NCBI RefSeq assembly: GCF_029910655.1
Contig: NZ_CP123897.1
Coordinates: forward strand, 2,283,547-2,347,546
From: Methylomonas sp. UP202
GTDB lineage: Bacteria; Pseudomonadota; Gammaproteobacteria; Methylococcales; Methylomonadaceae
DNA length: 64,000 bases
Direction of reading: 5' to 3'
The notes under the pieces were generated by a model. The model had not been told where the DNA came from. It did not search any database and was given only the letters and a program-made list of their open reading frames with translations. A program made the translations under genes and the position numbers. Below, one piece after another: positions 7,134 through 16,256 of the stretch (the first letter of the stretch is position 1; each line of letters begins with the position of its first letter).

Positions 7134-9344
7134 CTACCAGTTATAACGCAAACTCGCCAACACGTTGCGGCGGTCGCCGTAGTAGCACGAGCCTTCGCCG
7201 CAAGTCGCGACGTACTCGCGGTCGAACAAATTGCTGATATTCACGCCCAGCCGGGCGCCGCGCAGGCGGCGGTCCAGTTTGCCCAATTCGTAATGCACAG
7301 AAGCGTCGATCAGCGTGTACGACGGCGCTTTTTGGCTATTGCTCAAATCACCGTAATTGCTGCCGGTATAGCGCACGCCTCCGCCCAGGCCCAATCCTGC
7401 CAGCGCACCGCTCGGCTGGGTGTAATCCAGCCATAGCGAGCCTTGAGTTTCCGGCGTGTAGCTAAGTTTCTTGCCGAGTTGGTTGGCCTCGTTGGTTTTG
7501 GTGACTTGGCTTTCGATCAGCGCCAAGGCCGCCGTAACGTCCAGGCCAATCTCCAAGCGGGCCTTGCCTTCCAGTTCGATGCCGCGCGAACGCGCCGCGC
7601 CGGTCTGGATGCTGAAGCCGACGTGCGCCGGATCTGGGTCCGGCGTCACCACGTTTTGCTGGGTCAACTCGAATGCGGCCAGCGTAATCAAGGCGTTGAC
7701 GCCGGGCGGTTGGTATTTGACGCCGATTTCGAATTGCTGACCGGTGGTGGGTTTGAACGGCGTGCCGGCGAAGGTGCTGCCGGCGGTGGGCTCGAAAGAC
7801 TCGGAATAATTGAAGTAGGGTGCGACGCCGCTGTCGAACAAATAGCTTAGACCGGTGCGGTAGGTAAACGCGGCGTCGTCCTGGCGGCTGCCGGAGTAGC
7901 GGGGTTTGGCGTAATCGATGCGATCAGTATCAGAATCGTAATAGTCGGTGCGCAAACTGGCGTTGTTAGCCCAGTCGTAGCGTACCCCTATCGTCGCGAT
8001 CCATTGCTTCCATTGGATTTGGTCCTGGCCGTACAAGCCGATCTGGTCCTGCTGCTGGTTGACCAAATTCTCGATTTGCGGCGCGGCAAACGGCTGGCCG
8101 TACACCGGGCTGTACATATCCAGGTCGCTGGGGGAACCGAAACCGCGTTGGCGGTCGCCGTTGATTTGGCGAAAATCCAAACCCAACAACGCCGTATGCC
8201 GCACATCGCCGATGGCGAAATCGGCTTGCGCGTGGTTGTCCAGGGTGAAAGTCCCCGCTTGATCGCGGTACAGCCCGGCCAGCCGGCTGACCGTGCGGTA
8301 ATCGACCGGCACGCCGTCGTTGTCGGTGACAAAACCCAGCGCAAACGTCACCGGATAGTCGCTTTTGACGTCGGCGTAGCGTAGATTTTGCCGCACGGTC
8401 CAGTGTCGATCGAAGCGATGTTCGAAGGCGTAACCGACCGCGAATTGCTCGCGCCGGTAGTGGTCGAAACCGGGCTCGCCGAGGAAGGTGCTGGTCGGCA
8501 GCCGGCCGTTGGGATTGCCGACTACGCTGCCTTGGTAAGGCAGAAACTGCATGGTGTTGCCGGCGTCGTCTTTTTGATAATGGCTCAGAAAAGTCAACGA
8601 GGTGTTGGCGTCCGGCTGCAAGGTGAAACTGGGTGCGACGAAATAGCGGTCGTCCTTGCTGAAATCGACCTGACTGTCGCTGCCGCGGCCCAGCGCAGTC
8701 AATCGGTATAAAAATTTACCCTGTTCGTCGAGCGGGCCGCTAAAATCCAGCGCTCCCTGTACCCGGCCAAAGCTACCGCCCAACATTTGTAGTTCGTGAA
8801 ACGGCTGCGCGGTCGGCCGTTTACTGACCATATTGATCAAACCGCCCGGCGGATTTTGGCCGTACAACACCGATGCCGGCCCGCGCAGCACTTCGATGCG
8901 TTCCAGGCCGTAGGGGTCTATGCGCAGATTGGCGTAGTTGGCGCCGGCCAGCCGGGTACCGTCCAGATATTGCGGGGCGTCGAAGCCGCGCAGATTGAAA
9001 TAATCGTCGCGGGTGCTGGGCCCGAACATGCCGGTCAACAAGCCCGGCGTATACGCTACCGCTTGGGTGATGTTCTGCGCGGCGCGGGCCGTGAATTCGG
9101 CATTGTCGATCACGCTGATCGCCTGCGGCGTTTCGATCAGCGGCGTATCGGTTTTCGAACCGGCCGTGCTGCGCTTGGCGACGTAACCGTTATCCGCCTC
9201 GGTTTCCGCTTGCGCTTTAACTTCAATGGCCGGCAGGGTCGTGTCGCTATCGGTTTCGGCGGCGTATGCGCCGGGTTGACTGTGTAAAAAAAGGAGCGTC
9301 GCGGCAACTGCCGGCGCGGCACCGTGTGCTTTGGTCAATGACAT
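7134..9344 (-). CDS. TonB-dependent siderophore receptor (ferrichrome/FhuA-like class)
   Basis: A 736-aa outer-membrane receptor. The ATG at 9344 has AAGGTG upstream; a GTG 12 nt earlier is less likely. The signal peptide ends about SQPGAYAAE, followed by a TonB-box-like TLPAIEVKAQ, the plug motifs LIETPQAISVID and YFNLRGFDAPQYLDG, and RIEVLRGPASVLYGQNPPGGLINMVSKRP, typical of siderophore receptors. The barrel ends with NVLASLRYNW, an aromatic terminal residue. The CGEGSCYYGDRRN loop near the end is common in hydroxamate (FhuA-type) receptors, which is the basis for that class assignment. It is convergent with the small Fur-linked cluster. No clear Fur box was found in its upstream 120 bp. 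Confidence 0.9.
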   Translation of the reverse strand: MSLTKAHGAAPAVAATLLFLHSQPGAYAAETDSDTTLPAIEVKAQAETEADNGYVAKRSTAGSKTDTPLIETPQAISVIDNAEFTARAAQNITQAVAYTPGLLTGMFGPSTRDDYFNLRGFDAPQYLDGTRLAGANYANLRIDPYGLERIEVLRGPASVLYGQNPPGGLINMVSKRPTAQPFHELQMLGGSFGRVQGALDFSGPLDEQGKFLYRLTALGRGSDSQVDFSKDDRYFVAPSFTLQPDANTSLTFLSHYQKDDAGNTMQFLPYQGSVVGNPNGRLPTSTFLGEPGFDHYRREQFAVGYAFEHRFDRHWTVRQNLRYADVKSDYPVTFALGFVTDNDGVPVDYRTVSRLAGLYRDQAGTFTLDNHAQADFAIGDVRHTALLGLDFRQINGDRQRGFGSPSDLDMYSPVYGQPFAAPQIENLVNQQQDQIGLYGQDQIQWKQWIATIGVRYDWANNASLRTDYYDSDTDRIDYAKPRYSGSRQDDAAFTYRTGLSYLFDSGVAPYFNYSESFEPTAGSTFAGTPFKPTTGQQFEIGVKYQPPGVNALITLAAFELTQQNVVTPDPDPAHVGFSIQTGAARSRGIELEGKARLEIGLDVTAALALIESQVTKTNEANQLGKKLSYTPETQGSLWLDYTQPSGALAGLGLGGGVRYTGSNYGDLSNSQKAPSYTLIDASVHYELGKLDRRLRGARLGVNISNLFDREYVATCGEGSCYYGDRRNVLASLRYNW

Positions 9345-9979
9345 GGCTTGCTTCACCTTTGGTCGATTTAATAGGTTAGGCTGCCTGGCACGCGGCTGGG
9401 TGGCGGTGGCTTGTTGTTACATCGTTTTATTTTCTGTCATTTAGGGCTGGATGCTAAACCGCGCCGGGTTTTCTGCTTCCCGGTCGTGGTGTGCGGTTAG
9501 GGAAGCGAACCGCACGGAATAATGTATGCCGTTTCCCGAGCGGTGTGGTTCGCAAGCTTACCGTCGGCGCATGTTATCACCAGAGGCAGGGTGGTCAAAA
9601 TTGTTCACCATTTAAATCCAGTGGGCTCAAAAATCGTGTCCCTCCAGACTTTCCGTCGAAGGTATTCGCTTAGCCATATTCAAACAATGTCGATTTTAGT
9701 TTCACCGGCTTTTGATGACATGCGTCGTCGGATCGGAAGGGAAGAACCGTAGCGCGGTATTATTGTTGGAACCCGGCTGCTTGGAAATCGATGCCCAGTT
9801 CCGGCTTGCCGGGCCGATGGTCGGGAAGCCGGGCGGGGTTGGTGCAATGGCGCTGAATCTTGCTTTGTAAGCGATTGGAAAATCCAAGGCTGCCCGTGTG
9901 GGAACGGCTTCCGTCGCGGCGAAAGCCCCTCCTACGGCCGGTATTGTTCTGCGTCGGGGCGAATTACGGTTGGTGGTCG
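9345..9979. other. Intergenic region with REP-like element
   Basis: About 630 bp without a credible gene between the receptor promoter and the 3' end of glyA. It has an AT-rich part next to the receptor start and a GC-rich part holding a REP-like palindrome at about 9894-9936. Long minus-strand frames here continue into the antisense strand of glyA and are not genes. Confidence 0.45.
9894..9936. repeat. REP-like palindromic element (long variant)
   Basis: The element runs gtgtgggaacggcttccgtc then gcggcgaaagcccctcctac. It has the layout of Pseudomonas/methylotroph REP elements (gtaggagggg..., ...gcgac) and is a relative of the shorter copies at 56-80 and 60,577-60,605. Confidence 0.45.
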
Positions 9980-11239
9980 CTAAGACGCGGAATACACCGG
10001 AAACCGCTTGCACAAAGCCGAGACTTTTTCCCGCACCGAGGCAATCACGCTGTCGTCTTCCAGGTTGTCCATCACGTCGCACATCCATTGGGCGATTTCG
10101 CGGACTTCGGCTTCCTTGAAGCCGCGGGTGGTTGGGGCCGGGGTGCCAACGCGGATGCCGCTGGTGACGAACGGCGATTGCGGGTCGTTGGGTACCGCGT
10201 TTTTGTTGACGGTAATGTGGGCGCGGCCCAGCGCGGCGTCGGCGGCTTTGCCGGTAATGCCCTTGGGGATCAGCGACACCAGCATCAAATGGTTGTCGGT
10301 GCCCCCGGATACCACGTCGTAGCCGCGTTCGATAAACACCGCAGCCATGACGCGGGCGTTTTTGACCACTTGTTCCTGATAGGCTTTGAATTCCGGCGTC
10401 AAGGCTTCCTTGAAGGCCACGGCTTTGGCGGCGATGACGTGCATCAGCGGGCCGCCCTGAATGCCGGGGAAAATGTTGGAGTTGAGTTTTTTCTCCAGTT
10501 CCGGATTGGATTTGCACAAAATCAAACCGCCGCGCGGGCCGCGCAACGATTTATGGGTGGTGCTGGTGACCACGTCGGCGATCGGTACCGGATTGGGATA
10601 CAGGCCGGCGGCGACCAGGCCGGCGACATGAGCCATGTCCACCACCAAGTACGCACCAACCTTGTCGGCGATGTCGCGGAAACGCTGCCAGTCCCAGATA
10701 CGGGAATACGCCGAGAAGCCTGCGATGATCATTTTCGGCTTGTGTTCCAAGGCCAGGGCTTCGACTTGCTCATAGTCGATTTCGCCGGTGGCTGGGTTTA
10801 GGCCGTATTGAATCGCGTTGTAGATCTTGCCGGAAAAATTGGGTTTGGCGCCGTGGGTCAAATGGCCGCCGTCGGCCAGACTCAAGCCCAGGATGGTGTC
10901 GCCGGGTTGCACCAAGGACATGAAGACCGCCATATTGGCTTGCGAACCGGAGTGCGGCTGGACGTTGGCGTAATCGGCGCCGAACAAGGCCTTGGCGCGG
11001 TCTATGGCCAGTTGCTCGACGACGTCGACATATTCGCAGCCGCCGTAATAGCGTTTTTCCGGATAACCTTCGGCGTACTTGTTGGTCAGTAAAGTGCCTT
11101 GAGCCTCCAGCACCCGCGGGCTGGCGTAGTTCTCGGAAGCGATCAATTCGATGTGGTCTTCCTGGCGGCGGCGTTCGTTTGCGATTGCCTGGTTCAGCTC
11201 GTCGTCAAAGCCGGCAATGGTCATCGATGCGTTAAACAT
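9980..11239 (-). CDS. glyA: Serine hydroxymethyltransferase
   Basis: A 419-aa PLP enzyme converting glycine and methylene-tetrahydrofolate to serine, the entry step of the serine cycle in methylotrophs. The family is unmistakable: [15 protein letters not shown] near the N-terminus, [29 protein letters not shown], and the PLP lysine in [15 protein letters not shown]. Full length. The ATG at 11239 has an AGGAGAA ribosome binding site. It is the last gene of a three-gene run mtdA - gckA - glyA on the minus strand, 24 nt after gckA. The neighbours argue that this copy serves C1 assimilation, though it may be the only glyA. Confidence 0.97.
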   Translation of the reverse strand: MFNASMTIAGFDDELNQAIANERRRQEDHIELIASENYASPRVLEAQGTLLTNKYAEGYPEKRYYGGCEYVDVVEQLAIDRAKALFGADYANVQPHSGSQANMAVFMSLVQPGDTILGLSLADGGHLTHGAKPNFSGKIYNAIQYGLNPATGEIDYEQVEALALEHKPKMIIAGFSAYSRIWDWQRFRDIADKVGAYLVVDMAHVAGLVAAGLYPNPVPIADVVTSTTHKSLRGPRGGLILCKSNPELEKKLNSNIFPGIQGGPLMHVIAAKAVAFKEALTPEFKAYQEQVVKNARVMAAVFIERGYDVVSGGTDNHLMLVSLIPKGITGKAADAALGRAHITVNKNAVPNDPQSPFVTSGIRVGTPAPTTRGFKEAEVREIAQWMCDVMDNLEDDSVIASVREKVSALCKRFPVYSAS

Positions 11240-11263
11240 GGTTTTCTCCTAATCAGGTTCGAG

Positions 11264-12604
11264 TTATTCGTTGGGATGCAGCAGCAGGATTTGCAGGTCG
11301 GCCACATTGGTGCCGGTGGCACCGGTAATCAGCAAATCGTTGGCCGCTTGCAGCGCGGGGTATGAGTCATTATCGGCTAGCCGTGCCGCCGGGTCGAGTC
11401 CCGCCGCGCGAATTCTGGTCAAGGTGCCGCCGTCGACGATGGCGCCGGCGGCATCGGTCGGGCCGTCGCGGCCGTCGCTGCCGCCGCTCAACAGCGTCCA
11501 GCCGGCTGCCAGACCGATACGCTCGGCGCTAATCGCGAACGCCAGCGCCAGTTCCTGGTTGCGGCCGCCCTTGCCGGCACCGTGCAAGGTGACAGTGGTT
11601 TCGCCGCCGGCGATCAGCGCGGTCGGTTGGCGGATTTGCGTCATCATGGCTTTAGCTTTCAATGCCCATTGCTCGGCGACGGCGCCGGCTTCGCCGCACA
11701 ATTGCGTGCTGTAAAGCTGGGTTTGATAGCCCAGTTCCGCGGCTCGCCGTAGTGCCGCTTCGACGCTAATCGTGTTGCCGCCGATCAAGGCGTGGCTGGT
11801 GCGAATAAACAGTGGGTCGCCGCTTTTCGGGGTTTCCGGATGCAAGCCTTGCGCGCCTTGTTGTAAATGGCTTTGGACAGCGAGCGGTATTTGCCGGCCG
11901 ATGCCGAACGAGTCCAGGATTGCAATCGCATCGGCATAGGTGCTGTCGTCGGGGACGGTCGGGCCGCTGGCGATCGCGCTCAAATCGTCGCCCAGCACAT
12001 CGGAGAGTATCAAGGCATGCAAGTCGGCCGGCGCGGCGAGTCTGGCCAGGCCGCCGCCCTTGAGTCTGGAAAGATGTTTGCGCAGGCAATTGATTTGGCG
12101 GATGTCGGCGCCGCAGGCCAATAGCGCTTGAGTGGTGGTGATTTTGTCGGCCAGCGTGAGCGATTTGGCCGGATAGGGCAGTAAGGCCGAGCCGCCGCCG
12201 GACACCATGACCAGCACCAGTTCGCCGGCCTGGGCTTGGGCCAGTCGTCTGGCGACGGTTTTGGCCGCATGCAGGCCCGACGCGTCCGGTAATGGATGGC
12301 CGGCACCGAACACCTGGCAGTTTTTCACCAGATCGACGTTATCGTAGTTGGTGACAACGATGCCTTTCTCGGCCAGCCAGGCGTGGGGGATGATTTCCTG
12401 GGCGGCATCGGTCATCGCGCAGGCGGCTTTACCGAAGCCGATCAAATGAATGTGCCGCCAGTTGCCGCTACGCAGACCTAAGAATAAGCGCTCGCCGTCG
12501 GTTTGCAGATGGCGCTGAACCGCTAGCCGGGGATCGGCGGCGATCACGCCGGCCCGAAAGATTTCGGAGGCTTGCGCGCGAAAGCGGTTGGCAAGAGCCG
12601 GCAT
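11264..12604 (-). CDS. gckA: Glycerate 2-kinase (MOFRL/GckA family)
   Basis: A 446-aa kinase that phosphorylates D-glycerate to 2-phosphoglycerate, the exit step of the serine cycle. Family signatures are HLIGFGKAACAMTDAA, an N-terminal glycerate-kinase domain with LVMVSGGGSALLPYP, the FLRKHLS-like segment (INCLRKHLSRLKGGGLARLA), LSDVLGDDLSAIASGPT, and a C-terminal MOFRL domain with LIAGGETTVTLHGAGKGGRNQELAL and SGGSDGRDGPTDAAGAIVDG. I chose ATG 12604 (MPALANRF); the frame extends far upstream inside antisense mtdA but that part is not protein-like. It begins 17 nt after the mtdA stop and ends 24 nt before glyA, consistent with one transcript. Confidence 0.93.
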   Translation of the reverse strand: MPALANRFRAQASEIFRAGVIAADPRLAVQRHLQTDGERLFLGLRSGNWRHIHLIGFGKAACAMTDAAQEIIPHAWLAEKGIVVTNYDNVDLVKNCQVFGAGHPLPDASGLHAAKTVARRLAQAQAGELVLVMVSGGGSALLPYPAKSLTLADKITTTQALLACGADIRQINCLRKHLSRLKGGGLARLAAPADLHALILSDVLGDDLSAIASGPTVPDDSTYADAIAILDSFGIGRQIPLAVQSHLQQGAQGLHPETPKSGDPLFIRTSHALIGGNTISVEAALRRAAELGYQTQLYSTQLCGEAGAVAEQWALKAKAMMTQIRQPTALIAGGETTVTLHGAGKGGRNQELALAFAISAERIGLAAGWTLLSGGSDGRDGPTDAAGAIVDGGTLTRIRAAGLDPAARLADNDSYPALQAANDLLITGATGTNVADLQILLLHPNE

Positions 12605-12621
12605 GGACTGGCGGCGCCTGC

Positions 12622-13479
12622 TTACGCCATCACTTTGGCGAGGTCGAAAATAATTTCGGCGTCGAAGACCTGTTTGTTGCTTTCGAATAGTTTGGCGATG
12701 CAAGCGCGGTGCAACGCCAGTTTCAAGGTGCCGAAGCCGATGGCGCCCCAGATGATCTTGCCGTGGCGCAATTCGCCTCGGTCCATGACTTCGGTGCCGC
12801 CGATACCGACCGGCGGGGTGGCGTTGGCGTCGGCGAGGATTTCCAGGTGCGGATTGTCTTGCCAATGCTCGGGCTTGAGCAGTTCGACGCCGGCCGCGCC
12901 GGTGGCCAGCACGATATTCGCATCCTTGACCGCCTCGGCGCGGGCGTCCAGGTCGGCAGCCTCGACCGGCGTCAGGTCAACGTCGAAACGCTCCTTCATC
13001 GCGAAGCAGGCTTTTTCGGCGTTGAAAATATGCCGGGAGGTAATCGATACTTGCGCGCCTTCCAGAGCCATCATCGCCGCCGCACGTTGGCCGACCGGGC
13101 CGGTGCCGGCCAGAACGACAGCTTTCTTGCCTTTCAGGTTGCCGCTACTGGCGATTTTGGCCACCGCCGCCGCCGCCGTGGTGTTGCTGCCGTTGCTGTC
13201 CAGCATCACCGATACCTGAAAGCCGGGGAAAAAGTGCTGTTGCACGGCCGCCAACAAGTTCTGTCCCGCTTCCATATTGCTGCCGCCAATGAAAATCGCG
13301 GTGTATTTTTTGTCTTTAGGGGCGCGGGTAAAAATGCAGCCGTCCACCAAGGCGCCGACGTTTTCCGGGGTGAGGCCGCCGTGGCCGATGACATGATCGG
13401 CGCCGCCGTCGTATGCGACAACGGTATCGAAAACGGAAGGATGGGTATCGGTATCGAATTGAAATAACAACTTTTTCAT
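12622..13479 (-). CDS. mtdA: NADP-dependent methylene-H4F/methylene-H4MPT dehydrogenase
   Basis: A 285-aa cytoplasmic dehydrogenase specific to methylotrophs. It interconverts methylene- and methenyl-tetrahydrofolate (or tetrahydromethanopterin) with NADP. It is recognised from the N-terminus KKLLFQFDTDTHPSVFDTVVAYDGGAD, the FIGGSNMEAGQ segment, the LDSNGSNTTAAAAVAKI region and the Rossmann glycine loop VLAGTGPVGQRAAAM. Length fits the family. The ATG at 13479 has a modest AGG upstream. It heads the mtdA-gckA-glyA run and is divergent from mdh across a 212-bp gap. MtdA is one of the best markers in this window for a methylotrophic lifestyle. Confidence 0.95.
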   Translation of the reverse strand: MKKLLFQFDTDTHPSVFDTVVAYDGGADHVIGHGGLTPENVGALVDGCIFTRAPKDKKYTAIFIGGSNMEAGQNLLAAVQQHFFPGFQVSVMLDSNGSNTTAAAAVAKIASSGNLKGKKAVVLAGTGPVGQRAAAMMALEGAQVSITSRHIFNAEKACFAMKERFDVDLTPVEAADLDARAEAVKDANIVLATGAAGVELLKPEHWQDNPHLEILADANATPPVGIGGTEVMDRGELRHGKIIWGAIGFGTLKLALHRACIAKLFESNKQVFDAEIIFDLAKVMA

Positions 13480-13691
13480 TAACCTGCCTGTGTATCGGGA
13501 AAGAGAGACGCGGCGCGGCGCGGAATCCGGCGGGCCATTATACAGAAAGTTGGCGGTGCCGCTCGAAAACGGCGACGGCGGCTAGGGGCGGGGAATTGCA
13601 GTTGTTTGCCCAAATACTTTATGTCATATTGAAAAGTCGAAAGTCGCCCTCCGGCGCGTGGATGACAGTCTAATAATAACGAGGACCGCGG

Positions 13692-14669
13692 ATGAAAACC
13701 CCCATCGATATTGCCGTAACCGGGGCGGCAGGCCAAATCAGTTACTCTCTGTTGTTTCGGTTGGCGTCCGGCGAATTGCTGGGGCCGGAGCAACCCATCG
13801 TGTTGCGCTTGCTGGAAGTGCCTCAGGCCATGCAAACCTTGCAAGGTGTAGTCATGGAACTGAACGACTGCGCCTATCCCTTGCTGCAAAAAATTGTCAT
13901 GACCGACGATCCGAAAGTGGCGTTCGATAACATCGATTATGCCTTTTTGGTGGGCGCCAAACCGCGCGGTCCCGGCATGTTGCGCGCCGATCTGTTGAAG
14001 GACAATGCCGAGATTTTCCGCGTGCAGGGGAAGGCGCTTAACGAATACGCCAGTCGCCGCGTGAAAGTCTTGGTGACCGGCAATCCGGCCAATACCAACG
14101 CGCTGATCGCGATCAGCAATGCGCCCGACTTGGGGCCGGATTGCTTTACCGCGATGGCGATGCTGGATCATAAGCGAGCGATAGGGCAATTGGCCGAAAA
14201 GTGCGGTGTGATCAGCCGCGACATCAAAAACGTCATGGTCTGGGGCAATCATTCCTGCACGCAGTATCCGGATTTGCATCACGCCAAGGTCAAGGGGTTG
14301 GATGCGTTGTCGCTGGTGGAACGCGAGTGGTTTGTTAACGAGTTCATTCCGACCGTGCAACATCGCGGCACGGAAGTGATAAAAGTACGAGGTCAGTCCA
14401 GCGCGGCTTCCGCTGCACATGCGGCGATCGAGCACATGCGGATTTGGGCGCACGGCACCGAGATTGACGACTGGGTCAGCATGGCGGTGGCCTCCGACGG
14501 CAGTTACGGTATCGAGGAAGGCTTGGTGTATTCGTTTCCGGTGACCGTCGCGGACGGCCGGATTAGCATCGTCAAGGCTCTTGATCTCAACGAATTTAGT
14601 TTGGAGCGCTTGCGCTTGAACGAAGCGGAGCTAAAAGAGGAGAGACAGGCTGTCAAACACTTGCTGTAA
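13692..14669 (+). CDS. mdh: NAD-dependent malate dehydrogenase
   Basis: A 325-aa enzyme interconverting malate and oxaloacetate, used in both the TCA cycle and the serine cycle. It is the NAD-type dimeric malate dehydrogenase: dinucleotide loop [17 protein letters not shown] near residues 8-24, [17 protein letters not shown] (substrate-binding arginines), [25 protein letters not shown], and the catalytic histidine in [12 protein letters not shown]. The start at 13692 follows a gaggac-like site (aacgaggaccgcgg). It faces away from mtdA, so the intergenic 212 bp may hold promoters for both sides of C1 metabolism. A T-tailed hairpin follows the stop codon. Confidence 0.96.
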   Translation: MKTPIDIAVTGAAGQISYSLLFRLASGELLGPEQPIVLRLLEVPQAMQTLQGVVMELNDCAYPLLQKIVMTDDPKVAFDNIDYAFLVGAKPRGPGMLRADLLKDNAEIFRVQGKALNEYASRRVKVLVTGNPANTNALIAISNAPDLGPDCFTAMAMLDHKRAIGQLAEKCGVISRDIKNVMVWGNHSCTQYPDLHHAKVKGLDALSLVEREWFVNEFIPTVQHRGTEVIKVRGQSSAASAAHAAIEHMRIWAHGTEIDDWVSMAVASDGSYGIEEGLVYSFPVTVADGRISIVKALDLNEFSLERLRLNEAELKEERQAVKHLL

Positions 14670-14726
14670 ATTTGGAGTCGGCCGGGGCCGGCTTCCGATC
14701 CGGCCGGGCGGCCGCCCGCTGAAGGT

Positions 14727-14750
14727 GCCGCCATCCGTGGCGGCTTTTGT
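14727..14750 (+). terminator. Rho-independent terminator after mdh
   Basis: A 6-bp GC stem (gccgcc / ggcggc) with a 6-nt loop is followed by tttt, 58 nt after the mdh stop. Confidence 0.75.
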
Positions 14751-14813
14751 TAACGCGGTGTTCGGGTGGCGTGACCCTAGGCGCTACCGTTAACTGCAAC
14801 GCCTATAGAGAAC

Positions 14814-15728
14814 TCAAGCGGCCGACAGGCGACGGCGGTTGACGCCGATCATGCCGGCGATCGCGCTGCCGAACAACCAGACGGCGCCAGGGACTGGTAC
14901 CGGTGATGTCGCAAGATCCAATTTGTAGCCCGCGACACCGCTATTCCAGCGGTCGAAACCCACGCCGCCCAGATACAGCGAGTAGACTTTGCCGGCTTCG
15001 GCGATAAAGGTGTAGCCGATGGTATCGGTGACGTTGTCGCTATGACCGATATTGGTCAGGCCGGTGGTGCCGAACGGATTTTCGGCGGTAAAGGGTTTGG
15101 CCGGAGTGCAACCAGGGCAGTTCCAGGAGCCGTGGTGGCTGTAGTTACCGGTATTGGTATCCATGCCTTCGAACACGGTGACGCCGAAGCGGCTGAACAA
15201 ACTATTGGTCGTGGACAAGTTGATCGTAACTTTTTGGGTAACGTCGGAACTGATCAGGCCGATGTCGGTTTGATGTCTCCAACCGGTTGGGCCATTGACA
15301 GTGGCTTGGCCTTGCGCATTCAAGCCGTTGTCGTTCCAGGCACCGCCGCCGGTGTCGATTTCAGCTTGCGTGAAGCCGGTAACGGTACCCGCGTACTTGG
15401 CGGAATCGGCGGCGGAAATCACCGCGCTGTCCCCCGCTCCGCTCAATTGCACGGCCCAGTTCAAGTGAGAGGAGCCGCTGTAACTATACGGCAGCGCATT
15501 GCCGGTGGTGCCCACCCAAGGTACCAACGTGCCTTTGTTGCCCTGGCTTTCCGGACCGGTCGCCACGCTGTCAACGTCGGCGCCGTCGAACGTGCGAGTC
15601 CAGCCATCGGTCGCGGAAGTATCGGTGGTGGTAAAGGTGTTGTACATCGTTGTGGACGCGGCTGCCGAGCCGCTCAGAGCAGTGCCGGCGATGACCAATC
15701 CAATGGCTTTGGCTAATACGGATTTCAT
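14814..15728 (-). CDS. Exported protein with VPxPG-type C-terminal sorting tail
   Basis: A 304-aa protein with a signal peptide (MKSVLAKAIGLVIAGTALSGSAAA) and a beta-rich, Ser/Thr/Gly-rich body. The C-terminus has VPVPGAVWLFGSAIAGMIGV then NRRR: a short proline motif, one membrane helix and an arginine cluster, the layout of PEP-CTERM/VPxPx exosortase substrates. A pair of cysteines sits in WNCPGCTP. The ATG at 15728 is preceded by aagggtaag; a TTG upstream is less likely. A sigma-54-type promoter lies about 100 nt upstream, with a dyad beside it. The protein probably reaches the cell surface or extracellular matrix. No exosortase is in this window, and the function is unknown. Confidence 0.85.
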   Translation of the reverse strand: MKSVLAKAIGLVIAGTALSGSAAASTTMYNTFTTTDTSATDGWTRTFDGADVDSVATGPESQGNKGTLVPWVGTTGNALPYSYSGSSHLNWAVQLSGAGDSAVISAADSAKYAGTVTGFTQAEIDTGGGAWNDNGLNAQGQATVNGPTGWRHQTDIGLISSDVTQKVTINLSTTNSLFSRFGVTVFEGMDTNTGNYSHHGSWNCPGCTPAKPFTAENPFGTTGLTNIGHSDNVTDTIGYTFIAEAGKVYSLYLGGVGFDRWNSGVAGYKLDLATSPVPVPGAVWLFGSAIAGMIGVNRRRLSAA

Positions 15729-15826
15729 AAGACTTACCCTTGTTTTTTGCAAAATAAATTTAAGCGAATCTTGGTTGTCAAGGATCGGCTGATCGGAGCC
15801 TTGGCGTTGTTTCGCTTAATACATTA

Positions 15827-15843
15827 GGCAATCCTTATGCCAA
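15827..15843 (-). promoter_or_regulatory. Sigma-54 (-24/-12) promoter for VPxPG-tail gene
   Basis: Read on the minus strand the site is ttggcataaggattgcc. It matches the TTGGCAC-N5-TTGC consensus, with GG and GC exactly 10 nt apart. Transcription would start about 85 nt before the ATG at 15728. Confidence 0.72.
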
Positions 15844-15889
15844 CCCCGGAAAGCCATGTAAGACGCGGCTTACAAGCGATCGGGGGTTG
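15841..15889. promoter_or_regulatory. Nested dyad beside the sigma-54 promoter, candidate activator site
   Basis: The inner inverted repeat is tgtaag - 6 nt - cttaca (15857-15874). The outer arms are caacccc (15841-15847) and ggggttg (15883-15889). It abuts the -24 element of the sigma-54 promoter, so it could be an enhancer-binding-protein site. It could also fold as an RNA hairpin if transcribed. Confidence 0.55.
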
Positions 15890-15905
15890 CCAAAAATTTT
15901 GAAAC

Positions 15906-15949
15906 TGCGGCATATCACGCAGTCATGGCGTGATATGCCGCACTTTTTT
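15906..15949 (+). terminator. Strong T-tailed hairpin with no plus-strand gene before it
   Basis: A perfect 15-bp stem (tgcggcatatcacgc and its complement) with a 7-nt loop is followed by ac and tttttt on the plus strand. The nearest plus-strand gene, mdh, has its own terminator 1.2 kb upstream. The hairpin may therefore end a small transcript or shield the divergent sigma-54 region. Confidence 0.75.
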
Positions 15950-16256
15950 AGAGGTAGTTCTCGTAATGAATTGCTGACTCATGTTAGCTGGCCGCTGGTT
16001 TTCATCAGGGACAAGGTTACAGGGTATCAGCAAGGACGGCGGCCGAGGGTGCGTTCGAGTCCTTGGGTCGCCGATGGGGGACGTCGATCTACCGGTCGCG
16101 CCGCCGGCAAGGCGTTAGAAGTCGCTCGACCGGTCGTTCGTAGCATGGAACGGGAGAACGCCGTCAACCTTGGAAGGTCGATTTCGCAGCCATCGTGTCA
16201 GCACAGGCTTACCGATCGTTTGCCGTTGCGTCGGCCGGCCGATTCGCGAGAGCGCT
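15950..16256. other. Intergenic region, nothing recognised
   Basis: About 300 bp between the T-tailed hairpin and the 3' end of the efflux operon. A plus-strand frame covers it but has no ribosome binding site and runs into antisense efflux sequence. No repeats or terminator were seen. Confidence 0.4.

Noticed and set aside
15841-15905. c-di-GMP (GEMM) or other riboswitch before the tail-protein gene
   Set aside because: The nested stems suggested an RNA switch, but the conserved GEMM core was not found and the segment lies upstream of the predicted sigma-54 transcription start.
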